Positions 1 through 14,120 of a stretch of 64,000 nucleotides of DNA are shown in pieces. The position numbers were made by a program, and so were the translations under genes. The notes beneath the pieces are model-generated. The model had not been told where the DNA came from, did no database searches, and was given only the letters and a program-made list of their open reading frames with translations. The stretch covers positions 22,147,433 to 22,211,432 of the forward strand of contig NC_135120.1 of NCBI RefSeq assembly GCF_050908995.1, given 5' to 3'. How positions within the stretch are numbered: position 1 is the stretch's first letter; every line of letters starts with the position of its first letter. Source of the DNA: Andrena cerasifolii. Its lineage: Eukaryota > Arthropoda > Insecta > Hymenoptera > Andrenidae.

Positions 1-3000
1 AAAATTACCCGAGGTGCGATATAATGCTCCGTGTGACCACAATTGATTAAAAAAAACTTCATCTTTTCTGTAAATCCTCTTTTGATATATCGAAATTTCT
101 GATTATCGTTAATGATCCAATTCAATGGATACTCCAGTATGGGGCTGTCCTTAAATTACGCAAGGGTAATTTTGGCGATCTCTTACCCCCTCCCTTCCCC
201 AGTATAAGAATTCGTAAGATTTAATATTGCAACATCCTTCTTACGTAATATTTTTTACATTTAATTTTTTCAGTTATTAAAATTCTTTTGAAGGTTCATA
301 TAATTCATTTAACTCAGTTTCGGGAATTTTAAACTGAAACTACTTTTATGGAACATTAATGATAGACTTTGTATTTATTGAAAATTAAATTAAAAAATAT
401 TACGTAAGACACTACCTGACTCCCCCGCTCCCAAAAGCCTTACGCAATTTAAGGACGACCCCTATATGCAAATCTTTATCAATCAATCAAATTTTCACAC
501 GCTTTATATCGGCGATCGTTGTACATATCAAGCATGATCCACAGTTGTTGTATATTGGCGTAGTAAATGCATGACGTGGGTTTATTCAGTTTCTTATGAT
601 TAGCTGGGCAAGTGGCCTTGACCATCGTCAAAAGGCCAGCCGGGGAAGAGTACGTTATATCCCTCATAGTTCAAGTCGGTAAATTTTTCATTCGGCTACC
701 GGTTCCTAATGGCATCAACCATTGGTCTTCGCCGCTCACCTTGAAATACCTTGTACGTAATCTAATGAGCGTATATCATTGTTACTCGGACTCCCTGTTC
801 GTCGTCTTTACATTGTCCGCGGACTCGTTACGCGAGGAGCAATCGTGCGACTTCCCATTTCAACTTGAACCTGTAACAAGTGCTTGCTTCATTGCGCGAA
901 GCATTCCATTATTACATGTATCTAATTCGCGCGACACCTTAAGTGACCACTTATCTATGCGCGACACTGTACTCCATACGTTAATTTCATACGTAATGGT
1001 AATTCGCGATGGTTATCGAAAGTGAAATTTTTATGAAAGAGATATCGCATTGTTCCATTCAGCTTTCGAGCGAAGTAACTGGGGGAAATGATGTAACTAC
1101 GAGCGGAATTTTTTCGTAAGAATATAAGTATATTCTTGACATACATAGGTATACTCGACATTGAAATAAAGTGCGATGAAAGTACATGCATATGAAGAAA
1201 TTCAACACAGTGGGACATTGCAAGGGGATTCAGGGTTTTATTTAGAACATGACTTTTTATATTTGACGCCTAAGAAATAGTACTTAATGAGACACAATTT
1301 CCCTGCAAATTTCATTGAATGGGATAATCAGCAATGTTTTATATATCAAAATTTATTATCCTATCGAGGAACGTCTATAATCGCGATGGAAGTACGAAAT
1401 TTAATAACTTCTATTCCTTAATTGGCTGCGAATGGTAACGAATTTAGAGTTTATACAATAACCGACTTTTGAAAAAACCTGCTTTCAAATTCCACTATTC
1501 CCAAAAAACCGGTTAAACCGGGTTTCGAATTTTCACAAAGAAAATATGATTGTGAGTTTTTTAAATATTTATGGAATTACAAAAATATAACAAAATAAAA
1601 TATACTTTATCTATACAAAATCAAATAAAGAAAAAAAAATCCGTACAATTTTTGAGTTCATTTAATATTTATGGATCTACAAAGATATAACACAATAAAA
1701 TACACTGCATACAAAACCAAATGAAAAAAAATCTACGATAACTAAAATCCGTTCAAAATATAAATTATAAATCTTCATTTTATTTAGTATTTTTCTTCAG
1801 AAAATATGAACTCATGAAGATTAGTTTTACAGTAAACTGTTACCTACTACGATACGCTTGTGTCCGAGGCGATTTCAGGTCAAAATGTTAACGTTTTTAA
1901 TCAAATAATTAATTCATTTTTACATATAAATTCTAGTATATAAAACCGTTTTTTTTTTTAAATTTAAAATCCGGTTTTCGAATTTCACAAATTTATATAA
2001 AAAAAACGGTATTTAAAAACCGACAAACCCTACGATTTCTCTTATTCTACCGAAATAACGATCGCTAAATCGCAGAAACGGAAGATAATTGAGCTTATTA
2101 TGTTTAATATTATCGCTGGAACTTGTCGGTAACCATTTGCCTTGACCGTGAGAATGAAAGGGCAAAGCCAGAAAGGCACGTTTCATAATATTCTAATAGC
2201 CGATGCAGTTTTAAAATGGGGGTTCTGAAACTGGGAGCCACCAATCCTCCTGAAACATTAACGTTCCTCGCGTATCGGGATCGGAACTTTACAGGTGCGA
2301 CGTAATGTTTGAGCATAAAGCAAGGTTGAATAAAATAACAGGGCATTGAGTTGTAAGAAACAAACGAACCGCCTAGAAGGATGTTGGTAAGCTAAAACCT
2401 AGAAAGTATCTAAAATTTTTATTATTATATGAAACTATTTGAATTATCAATCTCCCAAAAGCAACTTCGTAATTTTCGTCGCTCTATGTTCACACGATTA
2501 GGAACACATCTGTGTGCCGTAAAGTGGAGCATCCAGGCAAATCTCTTTCCTCTAGGATAATATTCAAAGCATTTGTCTCTTGTGTCTGGGATGCTATTAA
2601 TAATTTGTATCCATTCTGAGAATCTCAGCTTGAGTGTCTCATATCAGTACGTCACTTGGAAGTCAATTTAACGAGAAAGAAATTAATGTCGACAGCTTGT
2701 GTCGTTGATGTTTATCGATGGCTTTATCGTTAGAAGTGTCTCTCAAAGACAATACGCGATAGGGGATATTTTTGTCAGTTAATCTGCCGCTATCGGGAAA
2801 CGAAATGTTAGAAAACAGTTCGAGATAGAATGATATCGTTCACCCGTCGTTAGCTTCTTCCCAAGGTTGGATGCTCTTGAGAGTTTTAAAGGAACGCACG
2901 GAGCTGATTCGATACAATTGCCCGTTTTATTAGACGCGCTGCCTGTGATTGGTAGCTAAATGAAATGTTACAGTTATCAGCGTGTAAATCTGGAAGACAG

Positions 3001-3604
3001 GGGGGCGCGAATTGATTCGCAGGAGCGACCTGACGCTCTTAATTCTCGATTCTTGTCAGCTGCATGTCGCGAAATCGTTAGTCATCCGACCTTCTTCTTA
3101 CCCTTTGAAACGTGGCAGCGAGCAGGCCACGTTTTTGTGTGGGAAATAAAAAGCGCAATGGTTACTAATATTAGTCATACAGATCTACTTTTTTATTTAT
3201 CAAAAGTACAAAAGCTAGTTACCAAATGAATGTTGTAGAAATTTAGTTTCAAATTCTATGTTTTTACATATACTTTCCAAACTCCCTAAATAAATAAATA
3301 AAAACTCATTGGTCATCCATGGAAGGTGTATTCAAACCAGTCAACGTTTCCACGATTTTTTTAATAAAATCTCCCCAACTGGTGCATAATTATTATCTCG
3401 AATGCCGTTAAGCATGCCGTAAGTTATCGAGGACCCATCTGGCGCGACAGTCACTCTCCAATCGTTGCAAAACCCATTTATGAATATTTTATTTCGAGCA
3501 AAAGCAAAGTCTCGTGAATCGAGAAGGAGACAAAGTTCAGAAAATCACACGCGAGCATTGCGGGAGCATTAAAAGCGTTTCTATTCTTCATGCAACAAGA
3601 TTTG
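1..3604. other. No gene or defined element seen
   Basis: The open frames (longest about 137 codons at 612-1025) have no recognisable family and often lack ATG. An AT-rich stretch at about 1440-2030 holds scattered, degenerate CCGGTTT/AAACCGG words and looks like decayed repeat. Near 150-440, two inverted words (tccttaaattacgcaagg and ttacgcaatttaaggacg) may mark the ends of an old element of about 300 bp. Confidence 0.5.
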
Positions 3605-4560
3605 TAGGGGAGACCGGGGTAAAGTGAACCTCGGGGTAAAATGAGCTTCCTTAATTTGTTCTTTAACAATAGAATATATTTACAAGCTTTGGCGACGTAA
3701 TAAATGTATGTAATATAAGAATAATAATTATGCACATTCAGATATCGAAGAAAGTAAATTCATTTAAAAAATTTGAAATTAATTTTTAGAGACTTCCAAT
3801 TGGTTTTCTTTTCCATTTAGCTTTTCGGATAAATTAGTCATAACTGTGTTATTTTAACTCCAATTTTTTCTGCGTGTTTAAAACAAGCTTATTTAAAACA
3901 AGCATTAATCCTAACGTTATTAAATAATTAATTCTCCACTGAGTGCATATTCGGGGTAAACTGAGCTGCAAATGGCAACTAAGAATCGATGCGCAAGTGA
4001 TGTGCGCAATATCGTAACCTGTCAGCTGGCTAGAAAACCACGCGGCGTGGTGGAACAGATTCTAATAAAAAAAAAAAATGAAAAATCTGTCACAGTTTTT
4101 GACAACCACGGTGCAAAAAAGCCAGAATCTGGCGTGCTAAACATGTCATTCCAGTGCAGGGGTTAATACTTACATATATCCTTAATTAAAGTTCTTATTT
4201 TGTTGCATCTCACTTTACCCCGGATAGGAGTTCACTTTAGGGTAGATGCACCATTTGTGGCCACTTTACGGTATTGTACCAGTTTTGGCCACTTCTTAAA
4301 AAATATAATATTTTCCCGTGTAAGCAATAAGTCTAACCTTATATTTCTGGCGGTATACAAAACAAAATATTTATGACGTGAGTTTCTTTCAAGTTGAATT
4401 TTAACATACTCTAAGTTTATCTTAAGTATCGCTATTCATCGTTTATCAACAGTAACGTTTAAATTATATTATAAATCTATTTCCACGCATTTTGATTGAA
4501 AGGGAAACATTTTATTCGACCTCAAACTTTTTCGGGCTCGCTTTACCCCGCTCTCCCCTA
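3605..4560. mobile_element. TA-flanked DNA transposon, Tc1/mariner-like, non-autonomous
   Basis: The left end reads TA then GGGGAGACCGGGGTAAAGTG. The reverse complement of the right end reads GGGGAGAGCGGGGTAAAGCG next to TA (4559-4560). The element proper is 3607-4558 (952 bp), with about 24-bp imperfect terminal inverted repeats and an apparent TA target duplication. Copies of the end motif ggggtaaa also lie inside (3627-3660, 4210-4250), so it may be composite. No intact transposase is present; the 64-codon frame at 3972-4166 is not recognised. Confidence 0.65.
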
Positions 4561-6360
4561 CTGATTCGCGTTGCACGCAGAGCCGTGTGTCGCAATCGGC
4601 CAGAGTACGTTCTGCAACGTGAATAATCGATAAGCCCGCCTCGGCATAACCAGAAGAGTCCATCCACGATTTGAAGCGACTGGCCTAAGGAAAGTGTTAA
4701 CGTTGACTCGGTGGCGGGATAATGAACGATGGGTAAAAGAAAGAGGGAGCGGAGAAGAGGGAAGGATAAAAGCAAAGAGCGGTCTGACGCAAACGCCGGG
4801 ATCCCACGTCAGCCAGCTGAATCACGAAGGAAGAACCAGACACTGTTATTCTTCTAGGGTATTTTTACGCTTTCACGTCCAGGAAAATGTACACCTACCG
4901 GGGAATCGATCAGGTTCACTTCCTCCTTCTCCATTAACCGACCACCGCCCTGGCTAGCATCGAGGAAAAGCCGGCGTATTAACGGTTCCGCTCGACGGGC
5001 TGACAGGCATATTCATTTAAATTGCACAACGCGTTCCATCGGTAAACACTCTGTTTATGATAATGAGAGCCGATGGCAGAATCCATTCGAAACGAGCGCC
5101 GGCCGCTCCTCCGTGGGCGGACCGCGCGCACCGGGTGCACCCGCACTCGCCGCCGGTAGTTTGTTTGCAGAAATCCAACTGGCGCGGCGTTATTAGCCAC
5201 CGTGGAATTAATTAATCAGCCTGGCCGAGCCTTACGATAACCGCTCAGGAATACAGATAACGGATTGCGTAATCGCGTGGCTGGCCGTTTCACTCCGCGA
5301 CACTCTACCATATCGCCAACTTATCCCGTTACTTTTCAGTGCTCGTGCACTCGCGTTTATCGCAATCAGCTAGATCGTACCGCTGCTTACGCTGAAAATC
5401 GTCCGTCTTTTTCCCACGTATTCGGCCCTCGCCGGGCGCGCTATATATGAATGAAAACATGCCCGCAGCCGACGTAGGAATGTTGGGTGGGTAGCTGATA
5501 CGCATGGGCCTCGCGCGAGCGTTGCTACTCAGGATAGATCGTGGAAGAGGTTTTTTCTCTCGTCAGTTATCGAGCAGAAATGAGCGGAAATTTGAGGGAG
5601 CGACTCTCAGTTCCGGAGTGATTTGATTTCGCCACTAATACTAGCACTGTTACGGCAAACCGCCGCGTAATTTAAAGTCAAATGGGAATGCCGTAAAAAC
5701 TGCCAGCTCAGTGAGATGCTAATTATCTTCTTCGCAGCAAGCCGCTGATATTGCATGGAATTTCGTTTTTAATCCTTCGAAAAGGAATCGTTCTTATCGA
5801 CGCGCGTTTGAAAAGTAGCGCGTCTCAATTTTTCTAGATGCAGTTGTCCGTAAGAAAAAAAAGAAACGTGCTACTCTTCGTAACGCGCGTCGCGTTATAT
5901 AAGCACTGCCGTGCATTTGGTAATTTCGCATTACTGTGCTCCTGTGTTCTCGTTTGCTATGGACATGTTTTCATACGCGTTATTTAAATCCTCGCGTCTC
6001 GAACGAATAAATTCTCGTGCACGTCTAACACAATCTTGCTCACGATAATTCTAATTATAAAACTGCTCGAAACAAACAGTTAAGCCGCTTCGAAACACGA
6101 TATATTGTTCCGTCTATACGTCGATTGATACTTAATCATTATCAGCGTAATACTTCAAATATTTGTTTACGTCCACTGTAAACGCAGCAGCGCTCTGTTC
6201 CGCGGCACAGCTTGGCGCTCATTCGCACGAGGTCAGTTATTAATTCGAACAGGAATCGCGCGATGGGAGAAAAAAAGAAGTCGCGATTGCGTGTGTCTTC
6301 GGCGATGTACAAGACGTTTCATAACACGTGGACGTAACTTCTGGGACGAATTGGACGCGT
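4561..6360. other. CpG-rich intergenic or intronic stretch, no gene seen
   Basis: Sequence at 4700-5600 is richer in CpG than its surroundings (for example cgcgcaccgggtgcacccg near 5130). Short open frames overlap on both strands, as expected from GC-rich DNA without stops. It could include a promoter or a 5' exon, but no start-plus-donor combination is convincing. Confidence 0.35.
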
Positions 6361-6960
6361 AATAAAAATTTTAAAAAATTGAGGAAAATTGAAACCGACT
6401 TCGAACAAATAAAAATGAGGCAAAGGGTAAAAAATAATTTTCTTGCTTATTTAATCAACGACTCTCAATATTTGTACGTCGGCGCCTCATCATTTGCACT
6501 GTGTGAATCTGACGCCGGCTTATAAATATTGAGAGTCGCAGATTAAATAAGGAAAAAAATTATTTTTTACCTTTTGGTGTATTTTTATTTTTTTGAAGTC
6601 GGTTTTAATTTTCCTTAAATTTTTTAGCTTTTACTTTTTAGCTGTTTAAGTTATATTACATTTACTTAAAACGATATGGCTAGGCCTACAAAAAGAGCTG
6701 CTCGTAATAATAATAATGAAGTCGGTTAGTGAATCAGATTTCTTATTTTTGGTGTAACTTCAAAACTACTGAACCGATTGTGATAATTCTTTCTCCATGA
6801 CCTAAGTTGATTGAAGCTAAACTAAATGCAATAAGTTTCACAAAAATCGGTCCAGTAGTTACGGAGAAATTCGCGGACAAACATAATACACACTGACATA
6901 CATGCATGAACTGAGAACCTCTTTCTTTTTGAAGTCGGTTAAAAATAATGAAAATGTTCG
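6361..6960. repeat. Inverted repeat plus tail of an interspersed repeat (GAAGTCGGTT type)
   Basis: Positions 6366-6475 (from aggaaaattgaaaccgactt to the actctcaatatt block) recur inverted at about 6527-6625, around a short loop with gacgccgg/cggcg words, making a hairpin of about 260 bp. It is followed by text typical of interspersed repeats in insects: actactgaaccgattgtga, cggtccagtagttacggag and a terminal tttttgaagtcggttaaaa. GAAGTCGGTT occurs three times within 350 bp. The family was not identified. Confidence 0.6.
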
Positions 6961-7696
6961 TGTAGAACTCCTTTCTGATATTAATTCCAAACAGTTCTCG
7001 TGAATATCTTAGACTTCGACGGAAGTCGAATCAGCTGCTAGTCACGTAGTTATTGATTCAATTTGTAACGATAATTACTAAAACACAAAAACACCTCTGA
7101 CTGAGGAACAAAGTGGGACAGGGCAAGTGTTTACCCAAGCTTTCCCTCTTACTTCTGTGTGCTCAATAGACGAATACGTCTCTAAAATTATACTCGAGAG
7201 TACATGAAACACCTTGTATACTCTACTAGAGCAAATAGAAGTACTAAAACTCGGTATTACATCTTTATTAATTTCCCATCCGGCGAGCACGTTTATACAA
7301 GCGAAATTCGATAAGTCGAAACGACTGCCGCTGCACGGTTCCGCCGTGCAGATAGCATTTCAAGCAAACCAACCGAGCATTACACTTTTTAATTCCGGAA
7401 TAATACGCTTATCGGGCTATCTATGCTCGGCGCTTACATTTTACTAGGCATTTATTGGCTGCTTTTCATCACATCTACTTCCCATTGTAACATTAACGTC
7501 GTGGCGCATTAGCGGAATATCGTCAATTGGGAAACATTCAGTTGACTAACGTTTAGCAGTACGCAACGATTACGCTCAATTTATTATCGACGGAAAATTC
7601 TTAGTAATTCTACAGTCCGTTCACCCATAACTCACTTTCTCCGATTTCCGTTTTCCTGCAATGTTTCAGAAGAGTATTTACGTTTCTTTTGTACTT

Positions 7697-7815
7697 AAGG
7701 GAAGGTTCCTGTCTAGAGCCCCAAAAAATAGGCGATCTTTAGGAATTAATTAAAGGAAAACTACCATATATAATTTAATGGGACTTTTTGCATTGTGTTA
7801 AGGATGTTTTTAAGA
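7697..7815 (+). repeat. Dispersed repeat, copy 1 of 2
   Basis: About 119 bp, starting around aaggttcctgtctagagccc and including gggactttttgcattgtg, recurs in the same orientation at 28339-28456 with only a few substitutions and small differences. Beyond about 120 bp the copies diverge. This is an interspersed repeat of unknown class. Confidence 0.75.
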
Positions 7816-10800
7816 ATTTTTTTAATGGAACTGTATAATTTTTGGATACACCAATCGATGCATTTTTATATTCTCTTTAAAAAAGTATCAGGGTACTTAG
7901 AACGAAAAGTAATTAGTTCAGAAGTTATGAGCTTTGTCCAGGAGCGCCCCTATACGCGTAACACTGTGTGACGACTCGATAGCCGCGTTGATGTATCGGC
8001 GAACGTCTCGTTCCGCATGCACATACCTTCCTCGTATGCATCGTCATTGTGATTACACTTATAAAACCGCTAGCAACGGCCTCGGCGCGAGGATTCTTAT
8101 CGTTCTATTCTCCTTTCAGAAACTTATCTTATCGGGTAGGCGTCGCGCATTCGATGATTCCCTTCGTAAATATCGCGAGGAATGTCTGGCTGAAGAGAAA
8201 TATGCTCTATCATTCAGGTATCAAATTGGATGGCTGTGCCTCCGCGGCTGAAGTCACCGAGCATTCGGCGGATCGTTACGTAAGTGTATTCCTACATACC
8301 TACGTGTTACAGGATACTGTTTTCCTTAGCTCTGTCTCAATGCATACAGTGATTAGACGTTCGATGTACACGCCCATTATGAAACGAGGATTTTTGACAA
8401 CCACATATGATCCTTGCCCTTCGCGGCAGAAGAATGCCGTGTGTCTTAATTACGGGGTACTCGAAATATACTGCTTCTACTGGAAGCCTAGTAATTTTTA
8501 CGTTTCGAGTAAAATGAGCGTAGTCTCTGTATTATTACTTGCAAACAATGGGCCGCGTTAATTAAAGGCAATTATGCTATTTTGGTTTTCAAACGATCTA
8601 GGATAGCGCAGTAATAAAATAATAATGATGCAAATTATCCAATGATATTGTTCCGCTCTTAATCATTTCGAATAACATTTCAATATGAAAAATTTTAAAT
8701 CTTGAGAGTCTCGATCTGCTTTGAATCTTTTCTTTCCCGTTCGATGTACAAGTTGATGGCACGCGTATATAGGTGCTTTTACAATTGTAATTTTAATCTC
8801 ATATTTTCGTTCACTTAGCTGCTGTCAACTTGTCACAGATTGAACGAGAAATAGAGATTCTTTGATAGAACTGTGAAGCAATACAGCGTATTATTTCAAG
8901 TGCTGTTCCCAATAACGTTATTTCGAAATTGATGAATCTAACGGGAATTATTTTCTTATTTTTCGGTTGTGCTGTTATTGCCAGTTTCCGCACGATTTCC
9001 CACAGTTATGGCGGATGTGTATCCGCGTTACGGATAAACCTCGTAATCGCCTTCCACTTCCTATTGAGTCATCATTGGTTATCCTTATCGATATTTCGGT
9101 GTATCCTGTAATCTTTTCCTGACGGATTTCAATACGCTACATCGCAATGTCTGTGTTCACGAAGATCGTTGATATTTCAAATATTTAACTCGCACAAATA
9201 TCAGTTTCGCGAACGCGACGCCGGCTCTTCCATTTAGAATCATAAATTCGTTGTTAATACTGCGATTTGTAGCCTCGTGGGCGGCAATCTAGCGTGGTCA
9301 GAGGTAAGCGTCGCTGGTGAAAAAATATGGAATTTTACAGGAGGCCGGGGAATTCTACTCGAGGCAGCGGAACAGAAGCGGCGAGGCATTCTTTGATTTC
9401 GCGCAGTAGTGAACGTCGATTTAAATCAGACGAGGGCGCGCTCGTTTCGCGGTTTATGCGATCCCCATTAATCCTTTACGCCCCAGCTTATCAAAATACC
9501 TGCTGCTGTCTAGTAATCATGGCGCCAGATATCGAGTAAAAATTCTTATTTGCCTCTGACGCGCGCAAACGAATGAGTAACTTAAATAAGCTCCAATTAA
9601 GATATCGAAAAGAGGCCTATGTCGGACCTACTTTTAATGACTCGCGTTGCATAAATCTTCGCCGGTACTCGTTTTCATTACCCACTATCTTATATTTACT
9701 AAGATATTAGTGGGACGATTAATCACTTACTAGTGAGAACGTTGAGGTGTATTGGGAATAGTCGACGATAGTGAATCGCATCCCCCGCGAGAAGAGATTC
9801 CTCGAACACTGGACAGTGAATTTTTGTGGCTGTCTTATCGCTGCGGTTGATAATCTTTTACGGGTGCAGGTCTAATAAAGAACTTCAAGATTAGGTCACG
9901 CTTAGATCGAATAAACACAGACCAAGCTAAATGGAACAGTATCTATGATTGCTTGCCGCGCCCCTTTCTATCTCCGGCCCTACCCTTTTGGTCACCATAG
10001 GGGGTTGCCCCGGTTACAACCGATGCCCGTCGCGTCTTCGACGTTGTCACTCAGCCCTTCTTGCAATCTTCTATCGAACTGGACTCAGCTGCGCACTAGT
10101 CCCTCTATTATGTACTCCTTCTACTATTTTTATCCGTCGTTGTTATCTAGTTCGTCTACTCTATCGTTAAAGCTATCATCGATAGTTTCAGCGGCATTGG
10201 AATTAAAGGAATCAAGTATTTAAATATCTTCTTCTTAGGAGAGTAACAGTGCTCTTCCAACGATGCACGTAAGTGGTTTCTTTCGCATTTATCCCCCGAG
10301 TCTGGATCATCGCCAAATAATTTCCACATTGCCCCCTTGGCAATCAAACCCAGCCTCGTAATCGGCCACTGAATCTACTCCAGCTACTTCTAAGGCCCAC
10401 TACGCACTGGCGACCTGTCGCCGGCAACTTGGCCGACAAGAGACCAGAAACCTTTCTTGTTCGCCGCGACCAAGTGCATACGAACTTATATGTTTCAGTG
10501 TACCTCGTCATCGGCGAACCTAGTCGTCGGCAACTCGTCGACAGTGCGCAAAGAGGCTAAACGACAAGCTTCTCGATGCCGTACGATCCACCGAAATCAG
10601 CAGAATTTCCCAATTTCCCAGTCGAAAGCATTCGATCGTGGTTAATGGGTGCTTGCTGGCGGACAACTAGGACCGCGTGCTGAATTCACGATTCAACAGC
10701 TTACCAGCCCTCGATCTACGACCCTTGAAACGTTATTCAGCCAATCGTCGTCGATCTCCGTGTAGCTGCACCTGGTATAGCCGATCAATGCCATGGAAAA

Positions 10801-13800
10801 TCTGACCAACGATTAGTCGCGATCGAGCGAACGCCGCCAGAGAATCGGTTAACTAGTACCTCGGGGGTATTAGCTCGCGAATTAATGCAGCAGCTGAATC
10901 GCGCCGGTGCGGATACGTGCTCGTCGTGCACGTTCCGTTTTGCCGCGAATGCCACGAAAAAGGCGACGATTACGTTATCTACGCGACACAGTGGTCGCGG
11001 AGAGATCGCGTCGTTTCGCAAGGCCACGATGTATGTATATATGTATTATGAATGTCTAAAGGGGTAGAGACAGGCCTCCATTATGCGCTCGCACAATGGA
11101 TACATATCTAGGCCTGCACCGGTTTTATTAACCATTTGACAGCCCCAGCCGTCTATTATCGTGCAAAAGTGACGTAAACAGAAACAGCAACCCGTCAGCT
11201 GTTGATGCCGCAACTGCCGAGATTCTCGTTTCTCTCGTATTTGACGAGGGTAGATACGTCGAACCTGGAGGGAAACGAAACCTCGCGAGTGTAGGGGCTG
11301 TTTAGGGAATGTGGGATTTATTCTTCAGGATCAATTCTGTGGGCTAATGTACCTAATGAAAATAGTTCTTACGTCGAATGGTCTTCTGTTATTTTAATTG
11401 AGTTACAAATAGTTTAGGGGTAAGTGTATGTTACAAGATTCAAATGTTTTCGTCTTTTTTTAACGGCGAAGATGCTGTGCATCAGGACTTTTTGTGAATT
11501 GCTGCAGGATAGGCTGATAGCTCTTCTATAGGTGTTTCAGTTAGCTGCAGTGTCAACACTGATAAAATATCGAATGTCAACGCACAAAATGGTACCTTAA
11601 CTTCTCGTTACACAAACATATCGATAACACTTTTCTCTCTACGATTGGTGACAGATTCGTCAATGAAACCGTTCTTTTGGCATCCATCGTGTTTCAAGCA
11701 GAAAAGGGCCGCGGGCTTCGCGCCTTTTTTGCCGGCCACGTTGCTTTCACGATGAAGTACCAAACGTTTTCTCGAACACGTTGCTGGCACGGAAATACAC
11801 AGCGTGTATTTTCGTCTAGCGATTCAATGAGATAATTTCATGCTGACGGGCAGACAAAATGGAATCGTGTGGCCTTACGATGATGTATTACTGGGTTTGC
11901 CGTGTCCACGCCTGACGTAAACTCGAGAAGCGTAAAGTCAGGAGTGAGGGCCACGTCAACGATGGCACGTTTCGTCCAAGTTTTCATTAGTTCGCTCGTC
12001 ACGCGATCTACAATGGTCTCGTTCCACCGTTGCTTCGTATTATTCATAAATATTACTTAATATTGGCCACGACCACAGTGGTTCCGGTTCATACTGCGAT
12101 TTAATCGACAACGTGAAACTGACGGGGACGTTCTGATGGAAACGCTGGTGTATACTCGGAGGTAGTCAATAGCCTAATAGGTCTAGCTTCATTCATCCAG
12201 ACGTGTTCCACGCCGACTGTCGATACAAGGTTAATTAGCAGTGGTCTACTTGATTGTTAATGTCGTGGGATACAGGAAACGTTGGAAGGCGGTGGAATGA
12301 TTGGCGATGATTAGATGTATCACGGTGCTTACGGTTTAAAGTGATTAGCAAATCATTTAAATAGTGGGTAACGAGGTAATCATTGATAGACTCGCACTCC
12401 TTTATCCGTTTCTTTGGTTCAAATCTTGTAACTCAATTTTAACCAACTTCCACCAATCCAGTAGACTTGAGACTTTGCAGACATAAGCTGTGATGACAAT
12501 GTAAAATTTAAAAACAAACATCCCCGAGAGGGTGAAAGGCTTGCATCCCCTACAATTTCAACTCGTACGCACAAATCCAATCGATTTGAAATCAGCTGAT
12601 TTCCGTCACTACACAACTTATCGAGCAAATATATCCGTCACGTACAAATAATGCCATTCTTCGAGTTTCTGTTAGTTGCAAGAATCAAACACTGAAAATT
12701 AAATAATAAAAATTGTGTAAAAAAAATTTAAGCCAAACGATTTTATTTGATTTGATCAAAAATGCACTGAAAACTTAAAAATAATTCTTTTCTTGCGCAT
12801 GTGATATGCCAATTTAAGTAAAATCGTGGGCAGAATGTTTCATAACAGGATATGAATCAATTTAATACAGAATCAAGCGTCGAAATGAGAAATAAAAAGC
12901 GATGAAATATTGTGCTCCACGATTTTATTTATAGTGACATAATCACCATCGTAATTATACGACACGAAAATAATTATTTTTTAGTTCTTAGTGCATCCTT
13001 GATGAAATTAAATAAAATCGTTTAACTAAAAAATTTCTTTTCGTAAATTTTTTTACTATATACCATTGTTTACGATTTTTTCTCAACTACTTTGTCCCAA
13101 ATCCGAATTTGTCTCATTCCCTTGCAACCACGTAACTCTTACTTTCAGTTAAATAACTGCATCGTTTAGTAAGGTATCCAGTTCATAAAAACTCGGATAC
13201 TACGTACAACTTGGGTCTTTTGTAAGAGTATTATACCTTTGCTAAAGAGGGGGGAACCATATACATATCAGGAATAAAGGAAACACTGTAATGTACATAA
13301 CACTGCTATTCTGTTCAGGTCTATTCTAACTTCAATACCCCGCGCTTACTTACAGATGCAGAAACGCAAAACGAGGAAAAGTCTTTGAAAGCAGGAGGAT
13401 AAAGTCGTGGAACGTCGAGAAATAAAGGAATACAATGAAAAGGAACACGTTCGGGTCAAACAGACGAATATATCGAGAGAGTTACACAAAAGGGGTCTCC
13501 GTTTAACTGTTGTAACTCAGAGTAAACACGCGTTTCATCATTTTTTTTAAGGGGATTCCTTGGCGAGCTAATTTACGACAATGAAATCTCTTGTGAAAAC
13601 ACACATGCTGGTTATCTAACCGACGTTAGTGTCACTCAGCTCATTCGTGGATAAATCGTGTCTGTTTACTTCGATAGTGTTATTAACTTGTTTCCTGGGC
13701 TAACTGAAACGTTGTGCAATGCTAGGTGGCTGTGAGACGCGTCCAGAGGGAACCTAACCGAGGGAATGTCGAACGTCACCGTGAAACGACTCGTCCAATA

Positions 13801-14120
13801 TTTTTCATCTCGATATCCGTTGTTGTAATGAAAATGTTTCGCGTCGGTTGAGAAGTATCGCGGCATGACATTTTGTGTTCCCTCTGTCCACTCAATCCGC
13901 GGCACGCGCCTATTATTGTACCTTCACCGAAAAGAAACTTTAGGCCGGCAATATTTATCGATGTACCACTGACATATCATAACAATTTAGGCCAAAAGCG
14001 CCACGAAAATGTCGTAACGTGACATTTGCGAAATGTCAGTGACGCCATTAACATCCCTGTGTAGGAACCGTCCCATGAGCATCACGAACCGTTGTCACCT
14101 GAAAACATCGTTTCACGTTA
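7816..14120. other. No gene seen
   Basis: Open frames up to 170 codons (8049-8561) start at GTG, lack any family signature and have no coherent splice partners. The sequence is a mosaic of AT-rich and mildly CpG-rich DNA and is best treated as intergenic or intronic. Confidence 0.45.

Noticed and set aside
612..1025. 137-codon plus-strand frame
   Set aside because: No family resemblance, no good start context and overlapping frames on the minus strand.
8049..8561. 170-codon plus-strand frame
   Set aside because: It starts at GTG, shows no recognisable domain or splice context, and overlaps another frame.
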